64,000 nucleotides of DNA from contig NC_014961.1 in assembly GCF_000186365.1 (NCBI RefSeq), forward strand, positions 744,001 through 808,000, given 5' to 3'. The translations under genes and the position numbers were made by a program. Shown here one piece after another: positions 63,778-64,000 of this stretch. Each line of letters starts with the position of its first letter. Position 1 is the stretch's first letter. The DNA comes from Desulfurococcus mucosus DSM 2162. Lineage in GTDB: Archaea > Thermoproteota > Thermoprotei_A > Sulfolobales > Desulfurococcaceae. Under the pieces are notes generated by a model, which worked only from the letters and a program-made list of their open reading frames with translations, had not been told where the DNA came from and searched no databases.

Positions 63778-64000
63778 CCTCCACAGAGTCCTCCGGCATG
63801 GCTAGAAGCATGAATGCTATTGTGAACCCAGCGGTTACAGCAATGAATTCGAAGAGGTTGAAGAACCATAGAGTGCCACTTATAAGTGCTCCATTAACCT
63901 CCCATGGGAAGCTCACGGGTGAAAACGGCTTAGCCATATTCTGGAAGACATACGCGTTAACGCCGTATAATAGCCCGACGAAGAAGAGGAGCACAGCTGT
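63761..64000 (-). CDS. MnhB/MbhF-type subunit, C-terminal part, cut by the window edge
   Basis: The frame is open to the right edge, and the gene likely starts beyond it. The visible 79 residues have two transmembrane segments (LLFFVGLLYGVNAYVFQNM and LFEFIAVTAGFTIAFMLLAM) and the G-x-L-W-F-F-N-L-F-E-F pattern near the C-terminus of MnhB. The stop overlaps the next gene by 17 bp. Confidence 0.7.
   Translation of the reverse strand, partial: TAVLLFFVGLLYGVNAYVFQNMAKPFSPVSFPWEVNGALISGTLWFFNLFEFIAVTAGFTIAFMLLAMPEDSVEGGSGE

Noticed and set aside
1-64000. CRISPR array or cas genes
   Set aside because: No regularly spaced short repeats and no cas-like protein among the translations; the repeats seen are dispersed elements.
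1-64000. Complete insertion sequence with transposase
   Set aside because: No tnpA, tnpB or DDE-transposase motif was seen in any frame; only protein-less ends are present.

Overview
The window looks like the chromosome of a hyperthermophilic crenarchaeon, most likely a member of the Desulfurococcaceae (a Desulfurococcus-like organism is my best guess; no rRNA is present to prove it). The reasons are TATA-box promoters placed about 25-30 bp ahead of leaderless or nearly leaderless genes, frequent GTG/TTG starts and 4-bp gene overlaps, GH57 starch enzymes, an archaeal HMG-CoA synthase with its OB-fold partner, an archaeal Nre repair protein, indolepyruvate:ferredoxin oxidoreductase, a membrane-bound hydrogenase-type ion-pumping module, and a textbook archaeal C/D box sRNA. 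|| Layout. 1-1.8 kb (minus): hypothetical gene, a ThiR-like thiamine regulator and the start of ketopantoate reductase. 1.9-3.9 kb: an export-type ABC transporter. 3.9-12.8 kb: a regulator followed by a tight glycogen/starch operon (maltokinase-like kinase, MJ1611-type GH57 amylase, GH57 4-alpha-glucanotransferase, glycogen synthase, a third GH57 enzyme). 12.9-20.5 kb: a DHH phosphoesterase, a membrane thioredoxin with its CcdA-type partner, HtpX and secreted Lon-like proteases, a C/D box sRNA and a metallophosphoesterase, then tRNA-Lys(CTT). 20.7-27.6 kb: small unknowns, iorAB, an Fe-S protein and a methyltransferase. 27.6-31.6 kb: a metal ABC transporter whose two divergent transcription units are both covered by copies of one palindrome, with a ribbon-helix-helix regulator in the same operon. 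31.7-35.5 kb: a three-subunit molybdenum hydroxylase. 35.6-46.1 kb: a PLP cysteine-synthase-type enzyme, an MFS transporter, an Nre/radical-SAM repair pair, a four-gene operon of unknown function, an aminotransferase and another radical SAM protein. 46.1-48.3 kb: an HMG-CoA synthase cluster containing a degenerate HMG-CoA reductase-like gene. 48.4-58.4 kb: an oligopeptide-type ABC transporter broken into three blocks. 59.9-64 kb: an Mrp/MBH-type membrane complex that runs off the right edge. || The genes no list would predict from their neighbours are five dispersed, protein-less elements (15.3, 19.3, 38.2, 51.7 and 55.1 kb). They share a left hairpin and/or a highly conserved right module ending in a GC-rich hairpin, resembling the ends of IS200/IS605-type tnpB elements. 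No tnpA or tnpB is present in the window. Two of them form 167-bp identical direct repeats around the two peptide permease genes, and two carry an inverted 38-nt repeat around the protease pair. Functions are inferred from family motifs visible in the translations; no database search was run.
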